Source: Xanthomonas vesicatoria ATCC 35937 (GTDB taxonomy: Bacteria; Pseudomonadota; Gammaproteobacteria; Xanthomonadales; Xanthomonadaceae). Taken from it: a stretch of 64,000 bases of DNA. The first letter of the stretch is position 1. Each line of letters begins with the position of its first letter. Both the position numbers and the translations under genes were made by a program. This document shows, piece after piece, positions 46,539 through 55,020 of this stretch. The notes beneath the pieces were generated by a model, which was not told where the DNA came from, searched no databases, and worked only from the letters and a program-made list of their open reading frames with translations. The stretch covers positions 992,001 to 1,056,000 of the forward strand of contig NZ_CP018725.1 of assembly GCF_001908725.1 (NCBI RefSeq), written 5' to 3'.

Positions 46539-49529
46539 ATGTCGAGTCGTCTCCCGCACCCTACCCGTCGCCATCGTTTGAGCGCCGCTCTGTTGGTCGC
46601 GCTAGTCGCACCCGCCGGTCACGTTGTCGCGCAGTCCGAAAATGGCGTGGCTCCGGACACCACCGACCTGGACAAGGTCACCGTCACCGGCTCACGCATT
46701 GCGCGTACTGGCTTCGTCACCCCGTCACCGGTCACCGCGATCACTGCCGAAGAGATCCGTGCCACCGGCGCCACCACCATCAGCGACCTGATGGCGCGCA
46801 TGCCCGCACTAGCACCCACCTACACACTGGGCAATTCCACCCGCTTTATCGGCACTGCCGGCCTGGGCCTGCTTGACCTGCGCGGGATGGGCACCGATCG
46901 CACGCTGGTACTGGTCAACGGGCGCCGCCATGTGGGTTCCAGCCCGGGCTCGACCGCGGTGGACGTCAACACGATTCCGGTGGAATGGGTCGAACGTGTG
47001 GAAGTCATCACCGGCGGCGCGTCAGCGGTGTACGGCGCCGACGCAGTGGCCGGCGTCGTCAACTTCATCCTCAAGAAAAGTTTCACTGGGTTCGAGACGC
47101 GGGCACAGACCGGCCTGGCCGATGAAGGCAACTACAACCGCTCGTTCGCCAGCTTCTCTGCCGGCACCGACTTTGCGCAAGGCCGCGGCAACATCGCGAT
47201 CTCGGGCGAATACAGCAAGCAGGATCGCTTCGGTCGCGGCAACCGCGCCATCGGTCGCGAGTACCTGGTGAGTGTGCAGAACCCCGGCTTCGACCCCAGC
47301 CGCCCGCCAAGCGAAAGCAACCCCCAGACCGTGCTGAGCGGCCCGGGCGGCAACCATTCGACTTCCTATGGCGGCACCTTCAACCTGGGCACGTTCGATT
47401 TCCGCAACCCGGCCACCTACGGCAACCGCTATCTGTTCAATGACGATGGCACGTTCCGCCGCAACCGCTACAACGGCACGGTGGTCAGCAACACCTCATG
47501 CGTGGATTGCGACTTCGCCGATCTCAACGCCGTGGCCGACCTGCAGCCCGGCTTCGATCGCAAGAGCGTCAACACGATGGTGAACTTCGAACTCAGCGAA
47601 AACCATCGCCTGTTCTTCGAAGGAAAGTACAGCGAGACCGATTCGGAATTTTTCGGCCAGCCCGCCTTCGACAGCTCGCTGCGCGTGCGCCGGCAGAACC
47701 CGTACGTGAGCCCGGAACTCGGCGCCCTGATGGATTCACGCGGCGCCACCCAGATCCTGATGAACCGCTTCAACGTCGATGCTGGCCGCCGCGGCGAAAA
47801 CATCGAACGCAAGACCTACCGCGCCGTGCTGGGCGCCGAAGGCAACTTCACCGACAACTGGACCTATGACGTGTCTGCCAACTACGGCAAGACCACGGTC
47901 GACCGCCTCAACCTCAACAACCGCATCAACGAACGCTGGCAGGCCGGTATCGATGCCGCACGCGATGCCAACGGCAACATCGTCTGCCGCACCACGCTGG
48001 ACCCGAACGCGATCAACCCCAACACCAACCGCGTGTATTCGGCATTGGCGCGCGAAGGTTGCGTGCCTTTCAGCATCTTCGGCAACGGTGCGGTCACCCC
48101 GGAAGCGGCTGCGTGGTTCAACACCACTGCGCGCTCGCAGGCCAAAATCCAGCAGACCGTGTTCAGCGCATCGGTCGCCAACAGCAACCTGCTGTCTCTG
48201 CCGGCGGGCGACATCGGTGTTGCCGGCGGCGTGGAATACCGCAAGGAACAAAGCGAGGAAATCACCGACCCGTTGGCTGCGTCCGGGGTGACCTTCCTCA
48301 ATGCCATTCCCAACAGCGGCGGCGAGTACACCGTCAAGGAAGTCTTCGTCGAAAGCACCATTCCGCTGCTCGCCGGCCTGCCCGGCGTAGACCGGCTGGC
48401 GCTGGATGTGGCCGGGCGCTATTCGGACTACGACAGCATCGGCTCGACCAAGACCTGGAACATCGGTCTGGACTGGACCATCCTCCCGTCGCTGCGCTTG
48501 CGCGGCACGCTGGCCCAGGCGGTACGCGCGCCCAGCATTGGCGAGCTGTACGACTCGCAGAGCGAGAACTTCGCGACCATCAACGATCCTTGCAACTACC
48601 TGCCGACCAATTCCAATCGTCCTGGTACTGCCGGCGACGTGGCATTGCGCCAGGCCAACTGCAGCGCGCTGGGCGTGCCGGTCGGCTGGATCGACACCTA
48701 CACCGCCACCCGTCCGGGCGTGAGCGGGGGCAATCCGGAGTTGAAGCCGGAGCGCGCGCGCAGCCTGTCGTATGGTCTGGTCTGGCAACCGGAATTCTTC
48801 GAAGGCTTCGGCATGTCGATCGACTACTGGCGCATCGACTTGCAGGACGCGATCGGCACGGTGACTGCAGAAACCAACGCCACGCGCTGCGTAGACAACC
48901 CGGGCGGCATCAACAACAGCTTCTGCGGCTTCGTGCAGCGCGCCCCGCTTGGCGGATTCACCGACCCGCAGGGCCGCATCTATCCCGAGCACAGCATCAT
49001 CGGCTGGCAGGCGCTCAACGAAAACCTGTCACGCTCGCGGCGTGTGGGCGTGGATCTGGAAATGGACTACCGCTTCCAGCTCGGCGAAGGCAACACCGTA
49101 TTGCGCCTGGTCGGCACCCGCCTGATCCAGTCACGCGAATGGGTCTTCCAGGATTTCCCGGCCGAGTACGACGAGTACGTGACCTACGTGACCGACCCAC
49201 GCTGGCGTGCGCAGTTCCAGACCAAATACAACTGGAACGAATGGCGCGCCTCGTGGGACATGAACTACGTTGACGGCAACCTGCGCGTGACCCCGGAGAG
49301 CTACAACAGCAACCCGGGTTCGGCCAGCCCGATCAAGAATGGCTCGTACACTTACCACAACTTCCAGTTCGGCTATCAGTTCCCCGGCTCGAAGATCGAC
49401 GTCTACCTCGGCATCGACAACGCCTTCGACAAGGATCCGCCCCGCAACTACTTCGGCTCGGATTTCAACTCGGCGTTGTACGACAACGTTGGTCGCTTCT
49501 TCTACCTGGGGACAACAGTGCGGTTTTGA
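46539..49529 (+). CDS. TonB-dependent outer-membrane receptor
   Basis: The 996-residue protein starts at ATG 46539 with a signal peptide ending APAGHVVAQ. A TonB-box-like DLDKVTVTGSRI leads into the plug domain (VTAITAEEIRATGATTISDL ... GGASAVYGADAVAGVVNFI). A long barrel follows with the usual late motifs GGNPELKPERARSLSYGL and a terminal aromatic, TTVRF. It belongs to the large Xanthomonas receptor family with GRR-type plugs; the ligand is unknown. A strong terminator follows. Confidence 0.93.
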   Translation: MSSRLPHPTRRHRLSAALLVALVAPAGHVVAQSENGVAPDTTDLDKVTVTGSRIARTGFVTPSPVTAITAEEIRATGATTISDLMARMPALAPTYTLGNSTRFIGTAGLGLLDLRGMGTDRTLVLVNGRRHVGSSPGSTAVDVNTIPVEWVERVEVITGGASAVYGADAVAGVVNFILKKSFTGFETRAQTGLADEGNYNRSFASFSAGTDFAQGRGNIAISGEYSKQDRFGRGNRAIGREYLVSVQNPGFDPSRPPSESNPQTVLSGPGGNHSTSYGGTFNLGTFDFRNPATYGNRYLFNDDGTFRRNRYNGTVVSNTSCVDCDFADLNAVADLQPGFDRKSVNTMVNFELSENHRLFFEGKYSETDSEFFGQPAFDSSLRVRRQNPYVSPELGALMDSRGATQILMNRFNVDAGRRGENIERKTYRAVLGAEGNFTDNWTYDVSANYGKTTVDRLNLNNRINERWQAGIDAARDANGNIVCRTTLDPNAINPNTNRVYSALAREGCVPFSIFGNGAVTPEAAAWFNTTARSQAKIQQTVFSASVANSNLLSLPAGDIGVAGGVEYRKEQSEEITDPLAASGVTFLNAIPNSGGEYTVKEVFVESTIPLLAGLPGVDRLALDVAGRYSDYDSIGSTKTWNIGLDWTILPSLRLRGTLAQAVRAPSIGELYDSQSENFATINDPCNYLPTNSNRPGTAGDVALRQANCSALGVPVGWIDTYTATRPGVSGGNPELKPERARSLSYGLVWQPEFFEGFGMSIDYWRIDLQDAIGTVTAETNATRCVDNPGGINNSFCGFVQRAPLGGFTDPQGRIYPEHSIIGWQALNENLSRSRRVGVDLEMDYRFQLGEGNTVLRLVGTRLIQSREWVFQDFPAEYDEYVTYVTDPRWRAQFQTKYNWNEWRASWDMNYVDGNLRVTPESYNSNPGSASPIKNGSYTYHNFQFGYQFPGSKIDVYLGIDNAFDKDPPRNYFGSDFNSALYDNVGRFFYLGTTVRF

Positions 49530-49550
49530 CTGGAAGTGATGCTTGAAATG

Positions 49551-49577
49551 AAGCCCCGCATGCCGGGGCTTTTTTTT
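49551..49577 (+). terminator. Intrinsic terminator after the first TonB-dependent receptor
   Basis: AGCCCCG and CGGGGCT pair around a short CATGC loop and are followed by an eight-T run. It lies 22 bases after the receptor stop. Confidence 0.92.
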
Positions 49578-49889
49578 GCCCTCTGATTTGATCGGGCCAA
49601 GCGGATCCTGAGCGCTACAGCCGTAGTCGCGATCGCTTAGCAGCGCCAAATAACCTGCATCAAATGTAACTAATGGTTCGCACTGCATTGTCGAGGTTGT
49701 TTATTGGTTTGTGGCGCACGGCGCGAATTTGTGCCGAATTCCCCATTTTCGATGCGGATTGCCCCTATTTCATTAATAAATCGTTTCAACTGCTTGCACT
49801 GCCAAGCAGACATTCATTACGTTCGGGTTAAGGCCATCTGACTCCGCGATGACCGCCCCTTATCCGCACTCCCAGTTGAAAGGTCAGGA
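49578..49889 (+). promoter_or_regulatory. Upstream region of the Oar-like receptor
   Basis: These 312 bases contain no gene. They are notably AT-rich around 49768-49800 (CTATTTCATTAATAAATCG), a likely promoter zone. TTACGTTCG is at 49817-49825, as before the first receptor. AAAGG at 49879-49883, six bases before the ATG, is the probable ribosome site. Confidence 0.45.
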
Positions 49890-52800
49890 ATGAGCAATCA
49901 GTTTCGTCGCCAAATCCTCAAGCGCACCGCTCTCGCCGTTGTCCTTGGCGCTTGCCTAGCCAACGGCGCGGTCTACGCGCAGAGCACCACTGGCAGCATC
50001 TATGGCAGCGCCCCCTCCGAAGCCGGCAGCACGATCGTCGTGCAGAGCGACACCGGCCTGAGCCGTACCATCACCGTCGACGCAAACGGCCGTTACAACC
50101 TCGGTTCGCTGCCGGTTGGCGCCTACACCGTCACCCTGAAGCGCGGCGACCAGGTCGTCGACACCCGCAAGAATGTGCAGCTGCGCGTTGGCTCGGGCAC
50201 CGAAGTCTCGTTCGCTGGCGCCAGCGCCGGGGGCAGCAATGCGGATGCAACCACGCTTGGTGCAATCACTGTCACCGCTGCCAATGCGCCGAAGATCGAT
50301 GTGAGCTCGACGAGCTCGCGCTCGGTAATCACCTCGGAACAGCTGGCCACACTGCCGCTGGGCCGTAGCGCCGAAGCGATTGCGTTGTTGGCACCGGGTG
50401 CAGTGTCCGGCGCGGGTGCATTCAACAATGGCTCGCGCTCGGTAGTGTCTTTCGGTGGCTCAGGTGTTACCGAAAATGCGTATTACATCAACGGCTTCAA
50501 TGTCAGCAATCCGTTGAGCAACCTGGGCGGCGTCAGCCTGCCTTACGGCGCGATTGACCAGCAGGAAACCTACACTGGCGGCTATAGCGCGAAGTACGGC
50601 CGCTCGACCGGCGGCGTGATCAATCAGTTGGGCAAGCGTGGTACCAACGAATGGCATTTTGGGGCGCAGGCGGTATGGGAACCGAAGAATCTTTCGAGTT
50701 CGGTTGGTGATGTCTGGTATCCGACCAATACGCTTAACTCCAACCCGCGTTACCGCTATGAAGATCCGGAGCTGGCAGGCACGATGTACCGCAGCAGCAA
50801 GGATGACGTGCAGAGCCGTACTGTGTATAGCGCCTATGCAGGCGGCCCTCTGATTGAAGACAAGCTGTTTATTTTCGTGGCAGGCGAGACCGACAAGACC
50901 GATGGCGCGGTCACCAGCACGGCGACAGCCGCCAGTGCGCAGGGACGTAATCACTACGACTACAGCTCGCCGAAGTTTTACGGAAAGGTCGACTGGAACA
51001 TCAACGACAGCAACATCCTCGAGTACACGCGCATCGAGAACACCGATCGCCGTGCGGGCTCGTACAGCAACTACAGCTACGACACTATGTCGGATGGCGG
51101 CCCGTCCGGGCTGTATCCGGACACCTACAAGATCAAAGACACCTACGATATCTTCAAGTACACCGGCTACATCACCGACGACCTCACCCTGAATGCGACA
51201 TGGGGAAGGAGCACGCAGCACAATCAGCAATTCAATCCGCTGATCTCCACGCTTCCGTTCATCGCAGGGTTGAACCTGCAGAACCCCGCAATCAACGGCG
51301 GTACACCGGTCTCCAACGATCAAGCCACGAATCGTTCGAAGGCCGATGATCCGATCAACAAGACCCGCAACCTGCGTCTGGAGTTGAATTATCGGCTTGG
51401 CGATCACGACCTGACCGCCGGCGTCGACAACATGTACTTCAATGCTTACGACGAGGGCGTTCGCACAACAGGTCCTGGCTACCAGTGGATCTATAACCGC
51501 GCCGTTGACGAGGTCACGCCCGTGCGCGGCTCGCTAGGCGTCGGAGCAACTGGCGCAGGGACCAATGGTTACTACGCGCAGCAGCGCATCTTCACCACGA
51601 CCACCAGCATGGCAGTGGAGCAGAAGGCGTATTACCTGGAAGATCGCTGGCAGGTCAACGACAACTGGCTGTTGACGCTTGGCATCCGCAACGACAAATT
51701 CACCAACTTCAACAGCGATCATGTCGCCTACGTCGACAGCGGCGACCAGTGGGCACCGCGCGTCGGCGCCAGCTGGGATGTTTTCGGCGATTCGTCGTTG
51801 AAGGTTTTCGCCAACCTCGGCCGCTACTATCTTGCATTGCCCAACCAGGTGGCGATCCGCGGTGCGTCGGCATCCACCTACACCGACGAATACTTCGCCT
51901 ACACCGGTATCGACGCCAACGGCGAGCCGACCGGCTTGCGCCCCATCGGTCCTGGCCCGGTCTCGAGCAATGGCGAATACGGCCAGGCACCGGATCCGAA
52001 TGCTTTCGCGCCGACGGATCTGAAGTCCCAGTACCAGGATGAGTTCATCCTTGGATTCGAAAAGACCCTTGGCGAAAGCTGGAATTCGGGCGCCAAGGTC
52101 ACCTATCGCAAGCTCCAGGCTGCCATTGACGACGTCTGCGACACCGGCCGTATGGCCGACAAGATCGACGCCAGCGGCGGCGATTCTGGTTCGGTGGAGA
52201 TCCCCGGCTGCGTGATGTTCAACCCCGGCAAGACCAATACCTACAACCTGCCCAACTCGGATGGATCCGGCTACACACAGGTCGCCATGTCACAGTCGGA
52301 CTGGGGTTTCACCGACAAGGCCAAGCGTAGCTACGTGTCCGTCGATTTGTTCTTGGAACATCCCTTCGACGAGAAGTGGTATGGCCGCGTCGACTACACG
52401 TGGTCACACAGCTATGGCAACACCGAGGGCCAGGTGAAGTCCGACCTGGGCCAGGCCGACGTTTCGAAGACCCAGGACTGGGATGCAGCCGCGTTGATGT
52501 ATTACGCCGGCGGCAGCCTGGCCAATGATCGCCGTCATCAGATCAAGGCGTTTGGGGCATATCAGATCACTCCGGAATGGATGGCTTCTGCAACCCTGCG
52601 CGTCATGTCGGGCACGCCGATTTCCTGCCTGGGTTTCTACGGCGGCCCGGATGCAGCGTCGGTTGACTACGACCCGATTGGCTATGGGTCGGGCTACCAC
52701 TACTGTGGGGGCGAACCCTCGCCTCCTGGCGATGCCGGGCGCACCCCCTGGATCAAGAACCTAGACCTGGGTCTGACATACCGTCCCTCGTTCGCCGATC

Positions 52801-52982
52801 ACAAGCTGGCGCTGGGCGTGCAGGTCTTCAATGTCCTCAACGACCGCACCGCCAATCGTGTCGACGGGGTGTACGAAGGCGACTCTCCGTTTGTCGTATC
52901 GAACACCTACCGAGTGGGGCTGCAGCCCTACAACTACAACGTGCCGCGCTACGTCCGCCTGACTGCATCGTACGACTTCTGA
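49890..52982 (+). CDS. Oar-like TonB-dependent receptor with N-terminal carboxypeptidase-regulatory-like domain
   Basis: The 1030-residue protein has a signal peptide ending GAVYAQ and a beta-sandwich of about 80 residues (TGSIYGSAPSEAGSTIVVQS ... VDANGRYNLGSLPVGAYTVT). It continues with the segment LGAITVTA, a plug containing YYINGFNVSNPLSNLGG and a long barrel ending LTASYDF. This domain order is that of Oar-type receptors. The ligand is unknown. It has its own terminator and is not co-transcribed with the first receptor, which ends in a terminator. Confidence 0.93.
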   Translation: MSNQFRRQILKRTALAVVLGACLANGAVYAQSTTGSIYGSAPSEAGSTIVVQSDTGLSRTITVDANGRYNLGSLPVGAYTVTLKRGDQVVDTRKNVQLRVGSGTEVSFAGASAGGSNADATTLGAITVTAANAPKIDVSSTSSRSVITSEQLATLPLGRSAEAIALLAPGAVSGAGAFNNGSRSVVSFGGSGVTENAYYINGFNVSNPLSNLGGVSLPYGAIDQQETYTGGYSAKYGRSTGGVINQLGKRGTNEWHFGAQAVWEPKNLSSSVGDVWYPTNTLNSNPRYRYEDPELAGTMYRSSKDDVQSRTVYSAYAGGPLIEDKLFIFVAGETDKTDGAVTSTATAASAQGRNHYDYSSPKFYGKVDWNINDSNILEYTRIENTDRRAGSYSNYSYDTMSDGGPSGLYPDTYKIKDTYDIFKYTGYITDDLTLNATWGRSTQHNQQFNPLISTLPFIAGLNLQNPAINGGTPVSNDQATNRSKADDPINKTRNLRLELNYRLGDHDLTAGVDNMYFNAYDEGVRTTGPGYQWIYNRAVDEVTPVRGSLGVGATGAGTNGYYAQQRIFTTTTSMAVEQKAYYLEDRWQVNDNWLLTLGIRNDKFTNFNSDHVAYVDSGDQWAPRVGASWDVFGDSSLKVFANLGRYYLALPNQVAIRGASASTYTDEYFAYTGIDANGEPTGLRPIGPGPVSSNGEYGQAPDPNAFAPTDLKSQYQDEFILGFEKTLGESWNSGAKVTYRKLQAAIDDVCDTGRMADKIDASGGDSGSVEIPGCVMFNPGKTNTYNLPNSDGSGYTQVAMSQSDWGFTDKAKRSYVSVDLFLEHPFDEKWYGRVDYTWSHSYGNTEGQVKSDLGQADVSKTQDWDAAALMYYAGGSLANDRRHQIKAFGAYQITPEWMASATLRVMSGTPISCLGFYGGPDAASVDYDPIGYGSGYHYCGGEPSPPGDAGRTPWIKNLDLGLTYRPSFADHKLALGVQVFNVLNDRTANRVDGVYEGDSPFVVSNTYRVGLQPYNYNVPRYVRLTASYDF

Positions 52983-52994
52983 TGGTGTGCGAGC

Positions 52995-53021
52995 CGAAAG
53001 CGTCGATTCGACGCTTTCGGT
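52995..53021. other. Perfect 13-bp inverted repeat after the Oar-like receptor
   Basis: CCGAAAGCGTCGA / TCGACGCTTTCGG pair around a single T, 12 bases after the stop. No T-run follows. The mRNA hairpin may block 3' exonucleases and precedes the true terminator at 53043. Confidence 0.7.
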
Positions 53022-53042
53022 ATCGGCTGGACGCTTACTTCA

Positions 53043-53073
53043 GGCCTCGGTATTTCTGAGGCCTTTTTTTTGG
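53043..53073 (+). terminator. Intrinsic terminator after the Oar-like receptor
   Basis: AGGCCTC and GAGGCCT form a 7-bp stem around GGTATTTCT, followed by a T-run of about eight bases. With the perfect hairpin at 52995 it makes a double-hairpin 3' end. Confidence 0.9.
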
Positions 53074-53091
53074 CTGCCATCGCCGGTCGCG

Positions 53092-54687
53092 TCAGCCGCC
53101 CAGAATCACCCGCGCCGCATTATGCCCAGGCGCGCCGGTCACCCCACCGCCGGGGTGGGTTCCCGAGCCGCAGAGATATAGCCCAGGTACCGCACCGCGA
53201 TATGCGCCCTGCCCCAGCATCGGGCGTGCACTGAAGAGTTGATTGAGGCTAAGCGCGCCGTGGAAGATGTCGCCACCGACTAGGCCGAAGATGCGTTCCA
53301 GGTCGAGTGGACTCAGAACCTGGCGCCCCAGGACCGATGCGGCAAATCCGGGAGCATAGCGTTCCACAGTGGCGATCATCAGGTCGGCCACCTCGTCGCG
53401 ATGATCGTCCCAATGGCAGCCATCCGGCAACGTTGGCGCAACGTGCTGACAGAACAAGCTGGCCACATGCTGGCCGGGCGGTGCCAGCGAGTCGTCCAGC
53501 GTACTGGAGATCAGCAATTCGACCACCGGTTCGCGCGACCATCCCGACGCGCGTGCGTCCTGCCAGGCGCGGTCCATGTAGTCCAGACTCGGGGCCAGGA
53601 TGATGCCGGCAGTGAGATGGTCGCCAGCGCCGGGCAGCGCGGTGAAATCGGGAAGGCGCGACAGTGCCACGTTCATGCGAAAGGTGCCCGAGCCGCAGCG
53701 ATAATGGGCGATGCGTTCGCGTGTGGCCTCCGGTACGTCCTCTGTTCGCATCAAACGCTGATAGAGCAACTTCGGGTTGACGTTCGAAACCACGGCACGC
53801 GCGCGCAACGTTTCGCCATCGGCCGTCACGACGCCCACGGCACGTCCCTGCTCCACCAACACCCGATCCACCGCACAGCCGGTGCGCATCCGCGCACCGT
53901 ATTCGCGCGCACTGGCCGCCATCGCCTGGGTGATGGCGCCCATTCCGCCGATCGCGTGGCCCCAGGCGCCTTTGACGCCATTGCTTTGCCCGAACACGTG
54001 ATGCAACAACACGTACGCCGTGCCCGGGGTGTACGGACTGGCGTAATTGCCGACGATGCCGTCGAAGCCGAACAGCGCCTTGATCGGCTCACTCTCGAAC
54101 CAGCGATCCAGATACTCGGCGGCCGACATGGTGAACAGGTCGAGCAGGTCTTGCCGCAACGCGAGCGGTAATTCCTGCAGCTGCAGCCCCACCTTGCCCG
54201 CACGCCAGAGCTGCGGCAACGCACGCAGCCATCCGGCATCGGTAACATCGGGTGGCGGCTGCAAGGCCAGCGCACGCAAGACATCGGCCAGTTGCTCCAG
54301 GCGCGCTTCATAGGCTGGCAGTGCAGCGGCATCGCGCGCGGAGAATTTGGCCACTTCCAGCGCGGTGCGCCCCGCCCCGGCCAGCAGATATTCGCCAGTG
54401 GGCTGCGGCAAGAAGTTGTTGATGCGACGCGCCACCACGCGTAACCCGTGCCGCTCCAATGCAAGATCGTCGATGACCTTGGGCTGCAGCAACGACACCG
54501 TGTAGGACGCCACCGAGTTGCGAAATCCGGGATGAAATTCTTCGGTGACCGCTGCGCCGCCGACCACGTCGCGCGCTTCCAGTACCAGCACGCGTTTGCC
54601 GGCCCTGGCGAGATACGCCGCGCACACCAGGCCGTTGTGGCCGGCGCCGACAATCAAAGCATCCAACGGGTCGGAAGCGGTAGGCAT
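53092..54687 (-). CDS. Phytoene-dehydrogenase-related FAD oxidoreductase
   Basis: The 531-residue protein has the FAD dinucleotide motif VGAGHNGLVCAAYLARAGKRV at the N-terminus and GGAAVTEEFHPGF. It closes with LYLCGSGTHPGGGVTGAPGHNAA, typical of the carotenoid-desaturase/PYROXD2-like group. No carotenoid genes are nearby, and the group includes many proteins of unknown substrate. It is convergent with the Oar-like receptor and divergent from the first M13 peptidase. Confidence 0.88.
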   Translation of the reverse strand: MPTASDPLDALIVGAGHNGLVCAAYLARAGKRVLVLEARDVVGGAAVTEEFHPGFRNSVASYTVSLLQPKVIDDLALERHGLRVVARRINNFLPQPTGEYLLAGAGRTALEVAKFSARDAAALPAYEARLEQLADVLRALALQPPPDVTDAGWLRALPQLWRAGKVGLQLQELPLALRQDLLDLFTMSAAEYLDRWFESEPIKALFGFDGIVGNYASPYTPGTAYVLLHHVFGQSNGVKGAWGHAIGGMGAITQAMAASAREYGARMRTGCAVDRVLVEQGRAVGVVTADGETLRARAVVSNVNPKLLYQRLMRTEDVPEATRERIAHYRCGSGTFRMNVALSRLPDFTALPGAGDHLTAGIILAPSLDYMDRAWQDARASGWSREPVVELLISSTLDDSLAPPGQHVASLFCQHVAPTLPDGCHWDDHRDEVADLMIATVERYAPGFAASVLGRQVLSPLDLERIFGLVGGDIFHGALSLNQLFSARPMLGQGAYRGAVPGLYLCGSGTHPGGGVTGAPGHNAARVILGG

Positions 54688-55020
54688 GCAGTCGTATATA
54701 GCACCGCGTGCGCGGCTGGACCATTCGGGCCTTGGCGGCCATCTTCATCGCTATCGACACATCGACGTCGACGGCCAAGCCAAACAGTGACCACCAACAT
54801 GGCCCGCAGCTTCTACGCCCAGGACAAGAAAACGCCCGACTGCCGCTGCGTGTCGCCACCCGTGCAAGACTGCCGGACCCAACAGCGACAACAAGCCGGC
54901 TCGTCTACACACCCCGCACCCATGACCTTCGACACCATGCCTGCCGGCTGGCGAGGCGTAGAGTGCCGGCCACGGCCCCGTGACGGGGCTCCCCAATCGA
55001 CTGTTGCTCCTGGAGCCTTT
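54688..55020. promoter_or_regulatory. Divergent region before the first M13 peptidase
   Basis: There is no supported gene in these 333 bases. GGAG at 55012-55015 is the ribosome site for the GTG at 55021. A short GCCCC/GGGGC pairing lies around 54975-54990 without a T-run. Reading frames continue through on the plus strand in phase with the peptidase, but they encode a Pro/Arg-rich sequence unlike any signal peptide. Confidence 0.4.

Noticed and set aside
54448..55020. N-terminal extension of the first M13 peptidase by 191 codons
   Set aside because: The extension is Pro/Arg-rich, overlaps the divergent oxidoreductase gene, and would bury the lipobox that follows the GTG at 55021.
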